DNA from: an uncultured Clostridia bacterium
GTDB taxonomy: Bacteria; Bacillota; Clostridia; Oscillospirales; Ruminococcaceae
NCBI GenBank assembly: GCA_947176675.1
Contig: CAMWRN010000040.1
Location: 1-13,568 of the forward strand
Direction: 5' to 3'
DNA: 13,568 nucleotides
Shown here piece after piece: positions 4,930 to 11,993 of the stretch (its first letter is position 1; each line of letters starts with the position of its first letter). Position numbers and translations under genes: made by a program. Below the pieces are notes generated by a model that saw only the letters and a list, made by a program, of their open reading frames with translations, made no database searches and was not told the origin of the DNA.

Positions 4930-7875
4930 TCAATCGGTTGCCATAGCCGCAACAAGACTTCTGAGACGTATTTTCGCCGCGCCCAGATTATTTATCTCGT
5001 CAATTTTAAGCTGTGTATAAAGCTTTCCGCCGCTTTCGAGAATAGAGCGCACCTCGTCCGTGGTTATGGCGTCGATACCGCAGCCGAACGAAACCAGCTG
5101 GACAAGCTGCATATCGGGCTGTGTAGTGACATACTTCGCCGCACGATAGAGACGGGAATGGTACGTCCACTGGTTAAGCACACTCAGTTCGGGAGTGTCC
5201 GCAAGGTGAGCAACGCTGTCCTCGGTTATTACCGCCAGTCCGAGACTTGTTATAAGCTTCTGGATACCGTGGTTTATTTCGGGGTCGATATGGTAGGGAC
5301 GTCCGGAAAGAACGATAATAGGCATTTTACGTTCACGTGCTTTTTTGATTATCTCTCCGCCCTTTGTGATAAGGTCGTGGGAATAGTCCCCGAGAGCCGC
5401 CATAGCCTTGCTCCAGACTGCTTTCGCGTCATTTTTGGTAACGCCGTATTTTGCCAGCGACTTGCTCATGACCTCTGCAAAATGCTTTTCAAGATTTATG
5501 TCAATGTAGGGGTGCAGGAAATTGTCGTCGTTAAGCTCGTTGACGTTGGCTTTCAGCAGCTCTGGGTAGTATGCAACAACGGGACAGTTGTAGTGGTTAT
5601 CACTCTGACCCTCGTCGATATTGTAGCTTTCGCAGGGATAGAAAATGAAATCCGCGCCTCGCTCCAAAAGGGACAGAACGTGTCCGTGGGCAAGCTTTGC
5701 AGGATAGCAGACCGTATCCGAGGGAATGGTGTGCTGACCCTTGTAGTAGATGTCGCGGGTGCTTTCCTCGCTGACTATTACCTCAAAGCCAAGCTCGGTG
5801 AAAGCCTTGTGCCAGAACGGGAGCTGCTCGTAAAAGCCAAGACAGAGAGGAAGTCCCACCTTTGCTTTGGGTGCGGCAGGCTTGTCCTTTAGAACGCTTA
5901 AAAGCCTGTCATATTTGTATTCATACAGGCACAGTCTTTCCGTTTCGGTCTTTATGCCCGCGCCCTTTTCACAGCGGTTCCCGCTGATAAATTTTCGCCT
6001 TCCGGCAGAGCCGGAATTGTCCTCGAAATTTATCACGGTCAGACTGCAATGTGCGGTACAGCCGCCGCAGTTCATCTGCTTTGAGGAATAGGTGAAATTT
6101 TCAAGCTGTTCTGCTGTAATTATCGAGGACTTTTCTTTCTTATGTTCCATAGCGTAAAGCGCGCAGCCGAACGCGCCCATAAGTCCTGCAATGGCGGGAC
6201 GAACAACGTTTCTGCCAAGCTCCAGCTCAAAGGAACGGAGTACCGCGTCGTTAAGGAACGTGCCGCCCTGCACAACAATGTGGGTGCCCAACTCGTCAAC
6301 GGACTTAGCGCGTATAACTTTATAAATTGCGTTCTTGATGATAGACGCGGAAAGTCCCGCGGAAATATCCTCAACGGAAGCGCCGTCCTTTTGGGCTTGC
6401 TTTACAGAACTGTTCATGAAAACCGTACACCGCGAACCAAGGTCAACGGGACGTTCCGCAAAAAGTCCCAGCTGAGAAAAGTCTGCAATATCGTACCCCA
6501 AAGCCAGCGCAAAGGTCTGAATAAACGACCCGCAGCCCGAGGAGCAAGCCTCGTTCAGCATAATACTGTCGATAGCCTTGTTTTTGATTTTGAAGCACTT
6601 GATGTCCTGACCGCCGATATCGATAATGAAATCAACGTCAGGCTCAAAAAAGCTTGCCGCCTTGTAGTGTGCCACAGTCTCAACAATGCCGCTGTCAATT
6701 CCGAGACCCGCTCTTATCAGATCCTCGCCGTAGCCTGTTACAGCTGAGGAAACTATCTTTATTCTGTCTCCCGCAAGGGCGTAAATTTCTTTCAGCTTGC
6801 CGGAAATAATATCCAAAGGTCTGCCCATACTGGAGCAGTAGTGCTGATACAACAGCTCGCCATTGGGTGTGATAAGTACAAGCTTTGTGGTGGTCGAGCC
6901 TGCATCTATGCCAAGGTATGCCTCGCCCTCATATTTGTTTATGTCCGCATATTTCAGGTCGAACTGCTTGTGGCGTTCAACAAATTTCAGGTATTCCTCT
7001 TTCGTGGTAAAAAGCGGCTGACCGGTTACAATGTCTCCGCCCGCTTTTGCGTTTTTGACCTTTTCAATAACCTCGTCAAGATTCATAGACTCGCTTGTTT
7101 CCTTGGCGTGGAGTGCGCAGCCGTATGCCATAAAGCAGGGAGCGTTTTCGGGAAATACCGCGTTTTCGTCGGACAGCTTCAGCGTGTTCACAAAAGCCTT
7201 TCTCAAGCCTTTCTGGAATGAAAGTGGTCCGCCCAGAAACAGCACCTTGCCCTCGATCGAACGTCCCTGTGCAAGGCCCGAAACGGTCTGATCCACCACT
7301 GCCTGAAAAATCGAAGCGGCAATATCCTCGCGCTTTGCACCCTGATTGAGAAGCGGCTGAATGTCCGATTTTGCAAAAACTCCGCAGCGTGAAGCAATTG
7401 GGTAAAGCTTTTCCGCATTCATCGCAAGCCTGTCCAGTTCGTCAACTGTTATTCCCAAAAGGGTTGCCATTTGGTCGATGAACGCACCAGTACCGCCGGC
7501 GCAGGAACCGTTCATACGCTGCTCAACGCCGCCTGTCAGAAAGATAATTTTCGCGTCCTCTCCGCCAAGCTCAATAACAACGTCAGCATCGGGATAGCTG
7601 TGATTTACCGCGATAAACGCGCCGAAAACCTCCTGCACAAAAGGAAGTCCCGAAGCGTTGGCAAGCCCCAGTCCCGCAGAACCCGTTATCGCAAGACGGA
7701 ATTCGCAGTCTGAAAACTCGTTTGCAATATCCGTAAGCTGCTCCTCCACTGTCTCCCTGACCTTTGAAAAATGCCGCTGATAGCGGGAGCGTATAATATT
7801 GCTGTCCTCGTCCAAAATAACCGTTTTGACCGTTGTTGAACCTACGTCAATGCCAAGCGAAAAAATTTTACTCAT
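4930..7875 (-). CDS. Double acyl-CoA dehydratase activase with DUF2229 domain
   Basis: This 981-residue protein is an ATP-driven electron injector related to HgdC/BcrA/BadF. Activase half 1 (about 5-255) has GIDVGSTTVK (8-17), IELGGEDAK (101-109), CAGGTG with Cys125, and SRCGVF with Cys164. Half 2 (about 320-575) has GIDAGSTTTK (322-331), IDIGGQDIK (418-426), Cys444 (NEACSSGCGSF) and Cys483 (SRCTVF). The two Cys of each half are 39 residues apart, the spacing I recall for the [4Fe-4S] ligands of HgdC. A Cys cluster CGGCTAHC (603-610) with Cys635 follows. Then comes DUF2229 from ~672, with SDTVCYPAKLAHGH (Cys723), FYPCES (Cys748) and SFGCGID (Cys932). The start ATG has AAAGGA about 10 bases upstream. 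Many relatives are ~1400 residues long with an HgdB-like module fused at the end; here that module is a separate gene at 2622-3842. It lies 46 bases after nadC. The substrate is unknown. Confidence 0.92.
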   Translation of the reverse strand: MSKIFSLGIDVGSTTVKTVILDEDSNIIRSRYQRHFSKVRETVEEQLTDIANEFSDCEFRLAITGSAGLGLANASGLPFVQEVFGAFIAVNHSYPDADVVIELGGEDAKIIFLTGGVEQRMNGSCAGGTGAFIDQMATLLGITVDELDRLAMNAEKLYPIASRCGVFAKSDIQPLLNQGAKREDIAASIFQAVVDQTVSGLAQGRSIEGKVLFLGGPLSFQKGLRKAFVNTLKLSDENAVFPENAPCFMAYGCALHAKETSESMNLDEVIEKVKNAKAGGDIVTGQPLFTTKEEYLKFVERHKQFDLKYADINKYEGEAYLGIDAGSTTTKLVLITPNGELLYQHYCSSMGRPLDIISGKLKEIYALAGDRIKIVSSAVTGYGEDLIRAGLGIDSGIVETVAHYKAASFFEPDVDFIIDIGGQDIKCFKIKNKAIDSIMLNEACSSGCGSFIQTFALALGYDIADFSQLGLFAERPVDLGSRCTVFMNSSVKQAQKDGASVEDISAGLSASIIKNAIYKVIRAKSVDELGTHIVVQGGTFLNDAVLRSFELELGRNVVRPAIAGLMGAFGCALYAMEHKKEKSSIITAEQLENFTYSSKQMNCGGCTAHCSLTVINFEDNSGSAGRRKFISGNRCEKGAGIKTETERLCLYEYKYDRLLSVLKDKPAAPKAKVGLPLCLGFYEQLPFWHKAFTELGFEVIVSEESTRDIYYKGQHTIPSDTVCYPAKLAHGHVLSLLERGADFIFYPCESYNIDEGQSDNHYNCPVVAYYPELLKANVNELNDDNFLHPYIDINLEKHFAEVMSKSLAKYGVTKNDAKAVWSKAMAALGDYSHDLITKGGEIIKKARERKMPIIVLSGRPYHIDPEINHGIQKLITSLGLAVITEDSVAHLADTPELSVLNQWTYHSRLYRAAKYVTTQPDMQLVQLVSFGCGIDAITTDEVRSILESGGKLYTQLKIDEINNLGAAKIRLRSLVAAMATD

Positions 7876-7921
7876 AATTATAATTCCTTTTTAATATACA
7901 GATTCCCCGATTTTCCCCGAA

Positions 7922-8761
7922 TTATTTCGTAATTCTGAGAGATATATCAAACGCCTTTACCGAGTGCGTCAGCGCGCCCACGGAAATAATATCCACGCCT
8001 GTTTTGGCGACCTCCTCCGCGTTTGCGAGAGTTATATTTCCCGATGCCTCGAGAACCGCCTTGCCTCCCGCAATTTTAACGCATTCAGCCATTTGCTCCG
8101 TGGTCATATTGTCAAGCATGATAACGTCAGCCTTGCAGTTCAAAGCCTCCCAAAGCTCTTCAAAGCTGCGAACCTCCACCTCTATCTTTACCATATGTCC
8201 GATTTTTGAGCGGAGTGCGGCAACAGCGTTTGAAAGGCTGCCGTAAGCATCGATGTGGTTGTCCTTGAGCATTGCACCGTCGGAAAGATTGAAGCGGTGA
8301 TTTTTTCCTCCGCCTACAACCACCGCGTATTTTTCCAGTGCGCGGAGTCCGGGGAGAGTCTTTCTTGTTTCCGCAATGGTACAGTTAGTACCCTCGCAGC
8401 ACTTTACGTATTTAGCGGTTTCAGAGGCAATTCCCGACATATGCTGCAAAATGTTCAGAGACGTCCTTTCGCCCTTTAAAATGGACTTTGTACGTCCCGT
8501 AACGGTAGCGATAATATCGCCCTTGCATACCTTGCCGCCGTCCTCGATTTTGGTTTCGCATTTCACATCGCTGTCGATAAGGGTAAACACTCTCAGCGCG
8601 CAGTCAATGCCGCAGAGAACGCCCTCCGCCTTTGCAACAAAGTTGGCGGTGGAAACCTCCTCGTCGTCAAGCAGGTAATCGGTGGCGAGGTCTATGTAGT
8701 TGATGTCCTCCGCGAGAGCGCGGGTGATAATGTCGTCAACGTAAAAATTCGGTAAGTTCAT
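7922..8761 (-). CDS. nadC: Nicotinate-nucleotide pyrophosphorylase (quinolinate phosphoribosyltransferase, decarboxylating)
   Basis: NadC converts quinolinate and PRPP to nicotinate mononucleotide, CO2 and pyrophosphate, the last step of de novo NAD precursor synthesis, in the cytoplasm. Its 279 residues are the normal family length. Hallmarks are GERTSLNILQHMSGIA (97-112, with Arg99), the substrate-binding ETRKTLPGLR (131-140), KNHRFNLSDGAMLKDNHI (153-170, with His155, Arg156, Lys166), KIEVEV (192-197), MLDN (215-218), EASGNI (238-243) and SVGALTHS (260-267). The start ATG has AAAGGAGAA about 11 bases before it and a promoter at 8798-8826. nadA and nadB are not in this window, although nadC often sits with them. 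Here it heads the activase operon instead. Confidence 0.97.
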   Translation of the reverse strand: MNLPNFYVDDIITRALAEDINYIDLATDYLLDDEEVSTANFVAKAEGVLCGIDCALRVFTLIDSDVKCETKIEDGGKVCKGDIIATVTGRTKSILKGERTSLNILQHMSGIASETAKYVKCCEGTNCTIAETRKTLPGLRALEKYAVVVGGGKNHRFNLSDGAMLKDNHIDAYGSLSNAVAALRSKIGHMVKIEVEVRSFEELWEALNCKADVIMLDNMTTEQMAECVKIAGGKAVLEASGNITLANAEEVAKTGVDIISVGALTHSVKAFDISLRITK

Positions 8762-8797
8762 AGTATCAGTTCTCCTTTTAAATGTTAAATTAAAATA

Positions 8798-8826
8798 ATT
8801 ATATTGCCAAACCGGAAGTTGATAAA
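8798..8826 (-). promoter_or_regulatory. Sigma-A type promoter for nadC and the activase operon
   Basis: On the minus strand TATAAT (8798-8803) lies exactly 17 bases from TTTATC (8821-8826). The -10 box is perfect and the -35 matches TTGACA at 3 of 6 bases. Transcription would start about 30 bases before the nadC ATG, just downstream of the preceding operon's last stop at 8831. Confidence 0.6.
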
Positions 8827-8830
8827 CGGA

Positions 8831-9391
8831 TTATTCTGTTTTGTTTTCTAAAAAATCTCCTATTTTACCAAGATGTTTTCCGAGAGAATGATATTGTCCC
8901 GAATAAATAATCGGATCAAACTTTGTCAGATCAACATCAAAGGTATCTGCAATTTCTACATTTTCATCTATCTGAATATTTTTTATTTTGCAGAAAAATG
9001 TGTCGGAGGCGCCTGTCTTTACAGATGTAACTACTTCGCATTCGTATACCCAGCGGCTCATATCCAAAACAGGGGCAGATACGTATTTGCTCTTTTCATA
9101 TGAATATTCAGGTTCGTTTGTACTTTTTTGGGGATTTCCAAAATAATCAACAAGGTTTAACATATCTACGCTTGCTAAATTTACGGAAAGCGATTTTGTT
9201 CTTATTACATTTTGCTTAGTTTTTTTCGTTCCAAACATGCTAACTACCAATAGATAATCTTCACCATCACAAGTTGCACTGACCCAAGTGATAGGAGCAA
9301 AATTAGGACTGCCGTCTTCATTGTAAGTTCCTATTATAAATGTCGGCTGTACACACATTGAATAATTTGTCCCTATTGATTTTCTATTCAT
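8831..9391 (-). CDS. Flavin reductase-like FMN-binding split-barrel protein (flavoredoxin-like)
   Basis: This 186-residue protein belongs to the flavin reductase-like, FMN-binding split-barrel family. The segment PTFIIGTYNEDGSPNFAPIT (16-35), followed by WVSATCDGEDYLLVVS and then QNVIRTKSLSVNLAS (60-74), is the characteristic barrel core with its 'substrate-in-common-use' Asn and FMN-phosphate contacts. Members reduce flavins or act as small FMN electron carriers in the cytoplasm. The ATG has GGGAGG eight bases upstream. It is the last gene of the thyA operon, 58 bases after the sirtuin. Base use differs: bases 8881-9000 hold 36 G+C of 120 by hand count, against 34 of 60 in nadC bases 8041-8100. 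This suggests separate acquisition. The electron donor and acceptor are unknown. Confidence 0.85.
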   Translation of the reverse strand: MNRKSIGTNYSMCVQPTFIIGTYNEDGSPNFAPITWVSATCDGEDYLLVVSMFGTKKTKQNVIRTKSLSVNLASVDMLNLVDYFGNPQKSTNEPEYSYEKSKYVSAPVLDMSRWVYECEVVTSVKTGASDTFFCKIKNIQIDENVEIADTFDVDLTKFDPIIYSGQYHSLGKHLGKIGDFLENKTE

Positions 9392-9449
9392 AGGAATATC
9401 CTCCCAAATCTCAACTTACCGGCTGCGGTCACTGTAAAAATTATCTTGA

Positions 9450-10175
9450 TCAGCTTTCAACTGCATAAGAAAGCGCCGCACCGATACTGTCGTGAATAAG
9501 CAAGTCCGCCTTGCCGTCCTTTTCCGTAGCGGTCTTGTTTATCAGCACAAGCTTGCTGCCATTGTAGTACTCGATAAGTCCGCTTGCGGGATATACCGAC
9601 AGGGACGTTCCCCCGATAATAAGCATATCCGCTTCGGCTATCGCCCTTATAGCACCCTGCACGACAGAATTTTCCAGACCCTCCTCATAAAGCACCACGT
9701 CGGGCTTTACCAGTCCGCCGCAGTCAAGGCAGGGCGGAGGACCGTCAAGGCTCTTGATATACTCGGCGGTATGCATTTTTCCGCACCGCAGACAGTAATT
9801 TCTGTGCACCGAGCCGTGAAGCTCATACACTGTCTTGCTGCCCGCAGCCTGGTGCAGACCGTCTATATTCTGGGTAACTACCGCCGTAAGCTTTCCCATT
9901 TCCTCCAGCTTCGCCAGAGCATAATGAGCCTTGTTCGGCTTTGCGTCAAGCCGCAGAAGCTTGTCGCGGTAGAACTCGTAAAAATCATCAAGGTGATTGC
10001 AGAAAAATGTCCTGCTTAAAATCGTTTCTGGAGGGTATTTGTATTTCTGATTATAAAGACCGTCCACACTGCGGAAATCGGGTATGCCGCTTTCCGTGGA
10101 AACTCCCGCTCCCCCGAAAAACACAATGCGTTCCGATTCATTTATCCATTGTTTTAGCTGTTCCAATTTGTCCAT
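9450..10175 (-). CDS. cobB: Sirtuin, NAD-dependent protein deacylase
   Basis: This 241-residue Sir2-family enzyme removes acyl groups from protein lysines, using NAD and releasing nicotinamide and O-acyl-ADP-ribose. In order: the NAD-binding GAGVSTESGIPDFRS (22-36), TQNIDGLHQAAGS (101-113), catalytic His120 in ELHGS, and zinc ligands Cys128, Cys131, Cys149 and Cys152. VKPDVVLYEEGL (156-167) is the acyl-lysine pocket, and GTSLSVYPA (189-197) contacts NAD. I see no Tyr/Arg desuccinylase-type replacement that I can place with confidence, so a plain deacetylase is the simplest call. The start ATG has AGGAGA seven bases before it. It lies 22 bases after folA on the same strand, so it is co-transcribed with the folate genes. 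It could tune metabolic enzymes by NAD level; that is inference. Confidence 0.95.
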   Translation of the reverse strand: MDKLEQLKQWINESERIVFFGGAGVSTESGIPDFRSVDGLYNQKYKYPPETILSRTFFCNHLDDFYEFYRDKLLRLDAKPNKAHYALAKLEEMGKLTAVVTQNIDGLHQAAGSKTVYELHGSVHRNYCLRCGKMHTAEYIKSLDGPPPCLDCGGLVKPDVVLYEEGLENSVVQGAIRAIAEADMLIIGGTSLSVYPASGLIEYYNGSKLVLINKTATEKDGKADLLIHDSIGAALSYAVES

Positions 10176-10197
10176 AATAATCTCCTATCTTGTCTGG

Positions 10198-10683
10198 TTA
10201 CTTTTTGGTGTAGACGCAAAATCGGTATTTCAGTCCCTCGTAATCGTATTCCTCCGACTGCTCTTCAAGCGACCAGTTTTCGTCCTCATCAAGGTCAGGA
10301 AAGAACACGTCCGCTTCGGGTGCGGCATAAACCTTTGTGATTATTGCCTTTTCGCAATAGGGAAGCATTGCCTTGTAGATCTCTCCTCCGCCGACAACAA
10401 AGGCTTCCTCGTCACTGCCGATAAGCTTTAACGCTTCCCCGACGCTGCCGCAGACTGTCGTCCCATCGCAGGAAAAGCTTTTGTCCCGCGACAGCACAAT
10501 ATTGTTCCTGTCCTTGAACGGCTTTCCGTTCGGCAGACTTTCCAAAGTTTTTCTGCCCATAATGACTGTATGGTTTAAAGTAGTCCTGCGGAAAAATCTC
10601 TTATCCTCGGGAATGTTAAAAAGCAGATCGCCCGCTTTGCCGATACCCCGGTTTTCACTTACGGCAGCAATTGCAGTTATCAT
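10198..10683 (-). CDS. folA: Dihydrofolate reductase
   Basis: This 161-residue enzyme reduces dihydrofolate to tetrahydrofolate with NADPH, regenerating the cofactor oxidised by ThyA from the same operon. The N-terminus MITAIAAVSENRGIGKAGDL is typical. The catalytic acid aligns at Asp27 (IPEDKRFF), followed by TVIMGRKTLESLP (39-51, NADPH contact), NIVLSR (61-66) and VVGGGEIYKAMLP (96-108). The frame is open for another 58 codons upstream, but that part encodes nothing DHFR-like and lies inside the preceding gene. ATG 10683 has AAAGGGTG upstream. Its ATG overlaps the TGA of the small membrane protein gene (ATGA), so translation is probably coupled. Confidence 0.97.
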   Translation of the reverse strand: MITAIAAVSENRGIGKAGDLLFNIPEDKRFFRRTTLNHTVIMGRKTLESLPNGKPFKDRNNIVLSRDKSFSCDGTTVCGSVGEALKLIGSDEEAFVVGGGEIYKAMLPYCEKAIITKVYAAPEADVFFPDLDEDENWSLEEQSEEYDYEGLKYRFCVYTKK

Positions 10684-10910
10684 AAAGAACACCCTTTCAG
10701 TTGAATGAGATAAAAAAACATTATAACGCCGATAATTGCAAGAATTGCTCCTCCTATCCTTGTAACCCAAATACCCGCGTCGGAGGGCTCGGTATCCTTT
10801 GGCATACCGTGTTCGATCCACCATGCCTGTTCGGGAAAGATCACCTGCAAAACACACATAGCGGTAAATACTGCCAAAAGTATTCTGATGATATTATCGT
10901 CCGACGTCAT
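10680..10910 (-). CDS. Small two-helix membrane protein (76 residues)
   Basis: This predicted membrane protein has helices at about 8-24 (RILLAVFTAMCVLQVIF) and 50-70 (ending AILAIIGVIMFFYLIQ). They are joined by a polar loop with AWWIEHGMPKDTEPSD. A Trp-rich loop with PSD followed by RIGG recalls a family of small Bacillota membrane proteins (possibly DUF6199; from memory, not certain). I chose ATG 10910 because AAAGGAGCG lies about 9 bases before it; an upstream in-frame ATG at 10949 has no SD and would add MYCFVLHLKGAVF. Its stop overlaps the folA start. The function is unknown. Its fixed place between thyA and folA points to expression with them, not necessarily to a folate role. Confidence 0.75.
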   Translation of the reverse strand: MTSDDNIIRILLAVFTAMCVLQVIFPEQAWWIEHGMPKDTEPSDAGIWVTRIGGAILAIIGVIMFFYLIQLKGCSL

Positions 10911-10996
10911 GAAAACCGCTCCTTTTAAGTGTAGCACAAAACAATACATCTAAACCGCATATGACAAAATCAGCGGATATTTCGACAAAAACAGCT

Positions 10997-11827
10997 TTAA
11001 ATCGCCACGGGAAACTTTACTTCTTCGGGGTTATACTCATACCCCTCCAGAGTAAAGCTGTCGGGGGTAAAATCGTAAAAATCCGTCACCGATTTGTCAA
11101 TTGAAAACTTCGGAGCGGAATAGGTTTTGCGTTCGATAAGCTCCTTGATAATAGGAATATGCCTGTCGTAAATATGCGCGTCGGCAATAACATGAACAAG
11201 CTCGCCAACCTCCAGACCGCTTACCTGCGCGAACATATGCACAAGGGCGGCGTACTGGCAGACGTTCATATTGTTTGCCGCAAGAAAATCCTGCGAACGC
11301 TGGTTCAGAATGGCGTTGAGCTTGTTCCCCGACACGTTGAAGGTCATACTGTAGGCGCAGGGGTAGAGCTGCATTTCCGAAAGGTCGTGATGATTGTAAA
11401 TATTTGTCATTATTCTGCGGCTTGCGGGATTGTTCTTCAAATCGTACAGAACCCTGTCCACCTGGTCGAACTCCCCCTCGGGGTACTTGTGCTTCACTCC
11501 AAGCTGATAGCCGTAAGCTTTGCCGATAGAACCGTTCCCGTCAGCCCAACTGTCCCATATGTGAGCGTCCAGATCGTGTATGTTGTTGGACTTTTTCTGC
11601 CATATCCATAAAATTTCCTTGACCGCGGTCTTGAAAAAAGTCCTGCGGAGGGTCATAATGGGAAATTCCTCCGACAGATCGTAACGGTTAACTATGCCGA
11701 ATTTTTTTATTGTATGAGCCGGCGAACCGTCCTGCCATCTGGGACGGACATCCATATTTTCGTCTGAAACGCCGTTCTCCAGAATATCTTTTACATTTGC
11801 GATAAAAATTTCATCTACGCGGCTCAT
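10997..11827 (-). CDS. thyA: Thymidylate synthase
   Basis: ThyA methylates dUMP to dTMP with methylene-tetrahydrofolate, producing dihydrofolate. Its 276 residues are a normal length. Visible features are VRPRWQDGSPAHTI (28-40), RRTFFKTAVKEILWIW (61-76), DSWADGNGSIGKAYGYQ (92-108), catalytic Cys157 (QLYPCAYSM), RSQD (177-180, dUMP phosphate site), the Asn at 188 and HIYDRH (218-223). The active-site variant PCAYS, instead of the PCH of E. coli, and LAANNMN in the dUMP loop mark the Bacillus/phage-like branch of the family. The start ATG has AGGAGGAAGA six bases upstream and a near-perfect promoter at 11858-11886. It is the first gene of the thyA-membrane protein-folA-sirtuin-flavin reductase operon. 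Confidence 0.98.
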   Translation of the reverse strand: MSRVDEIFIANVKDILENGVSDENMDVRPRWQDGSPAHTIKKFGIVNRYDLSEEFPIMTLRRTFFKTAVKEILWIWQKKSNNIHDLDAHIWDSWADGNGSIGKAYGYQLGVKHKYPEGEFDQVDRVLYDLKNNPASRRIMTNIYNHHDLSEMQLYPCAYSMTFNVSGNKLNAILNQRSQDFLAANNMNVCQYAALVHMFAQVSGLEVGELVHVIADAHIYDRHIPIIKELIERKTYSAPKFSIDKSVTDFYDFTPDSFTLEGYEYNPEEVKFPVAI

Positions 11828-11857
11828 TGATCTTCCTCCTAAAAATAGCTATATAAT

Positions 11858-11886
11858 ATTATATCATATTTGCGACGAAATTTCAA
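11858..11886 (-). promoter_or_regulatory. Strong sigma-A promoter of the thyA operon
   Basis: On the minus strand TTGAAA (11881-11886) is followed by a 17-base spacer and TATAAT (11858-11863). A TG at 11865-11866 gives an extended -10 (TGATATAAT). Transcription should begin near 11851, leaving a leader of about 25 bases that contains the AGGAGG site and no room for a riboswitch. Confidence 0.85.
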
Positions 11887-11925
11887 CATTTTTTTGAATA
11901 ATACCAATAAATCAACGTATGCATT

Positions 11926-11974
11926 AAAGGGGACTTCCTTCCGCGCCCGATCACGCACAAGAAAAATCCCCTTT
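11926..11974. repeat. Inverted repeat downstream of mgtE, possible weak terminator
   Basis: AAAGGGGA at 11926-11933 is complementary to TCCCCTTT at 11967-11974 with a 33-base loop. On the minus strand the inner bases can extend the helix by T-A and T-G pairs. It begins 20 bases after the mgtE stop and lies before the thyA promoter, where a terminator is expected. No T-run follows on the minus strand, so the terminator call is weak. Confidence 0.35.
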
Positions 11975-11993
11975 GATTTCAAAGTCTGTCACA

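Noticed and set aside
4921..5892. 323-codon open frame on the plus strand opposite the DUF2229 region
   Set aside because: The minus-strand protein is clearly conserved here; the plus frame has no family features and no ribosome binding site of note.
10684..10857. N-terminal extension of dihydrofolate reductase
   Set aside because: The 58 extra residues are not DHFR-like and come from another frame of the small membrane protein gene; the SD is at the internal ATG.
10911..10996. Internal promoter before the small membrane protein (TGCTACACT)
   Set aside because: It is an extended -10-like box with no -35 partner, and it would place the transcript start within the ribosome binding site.
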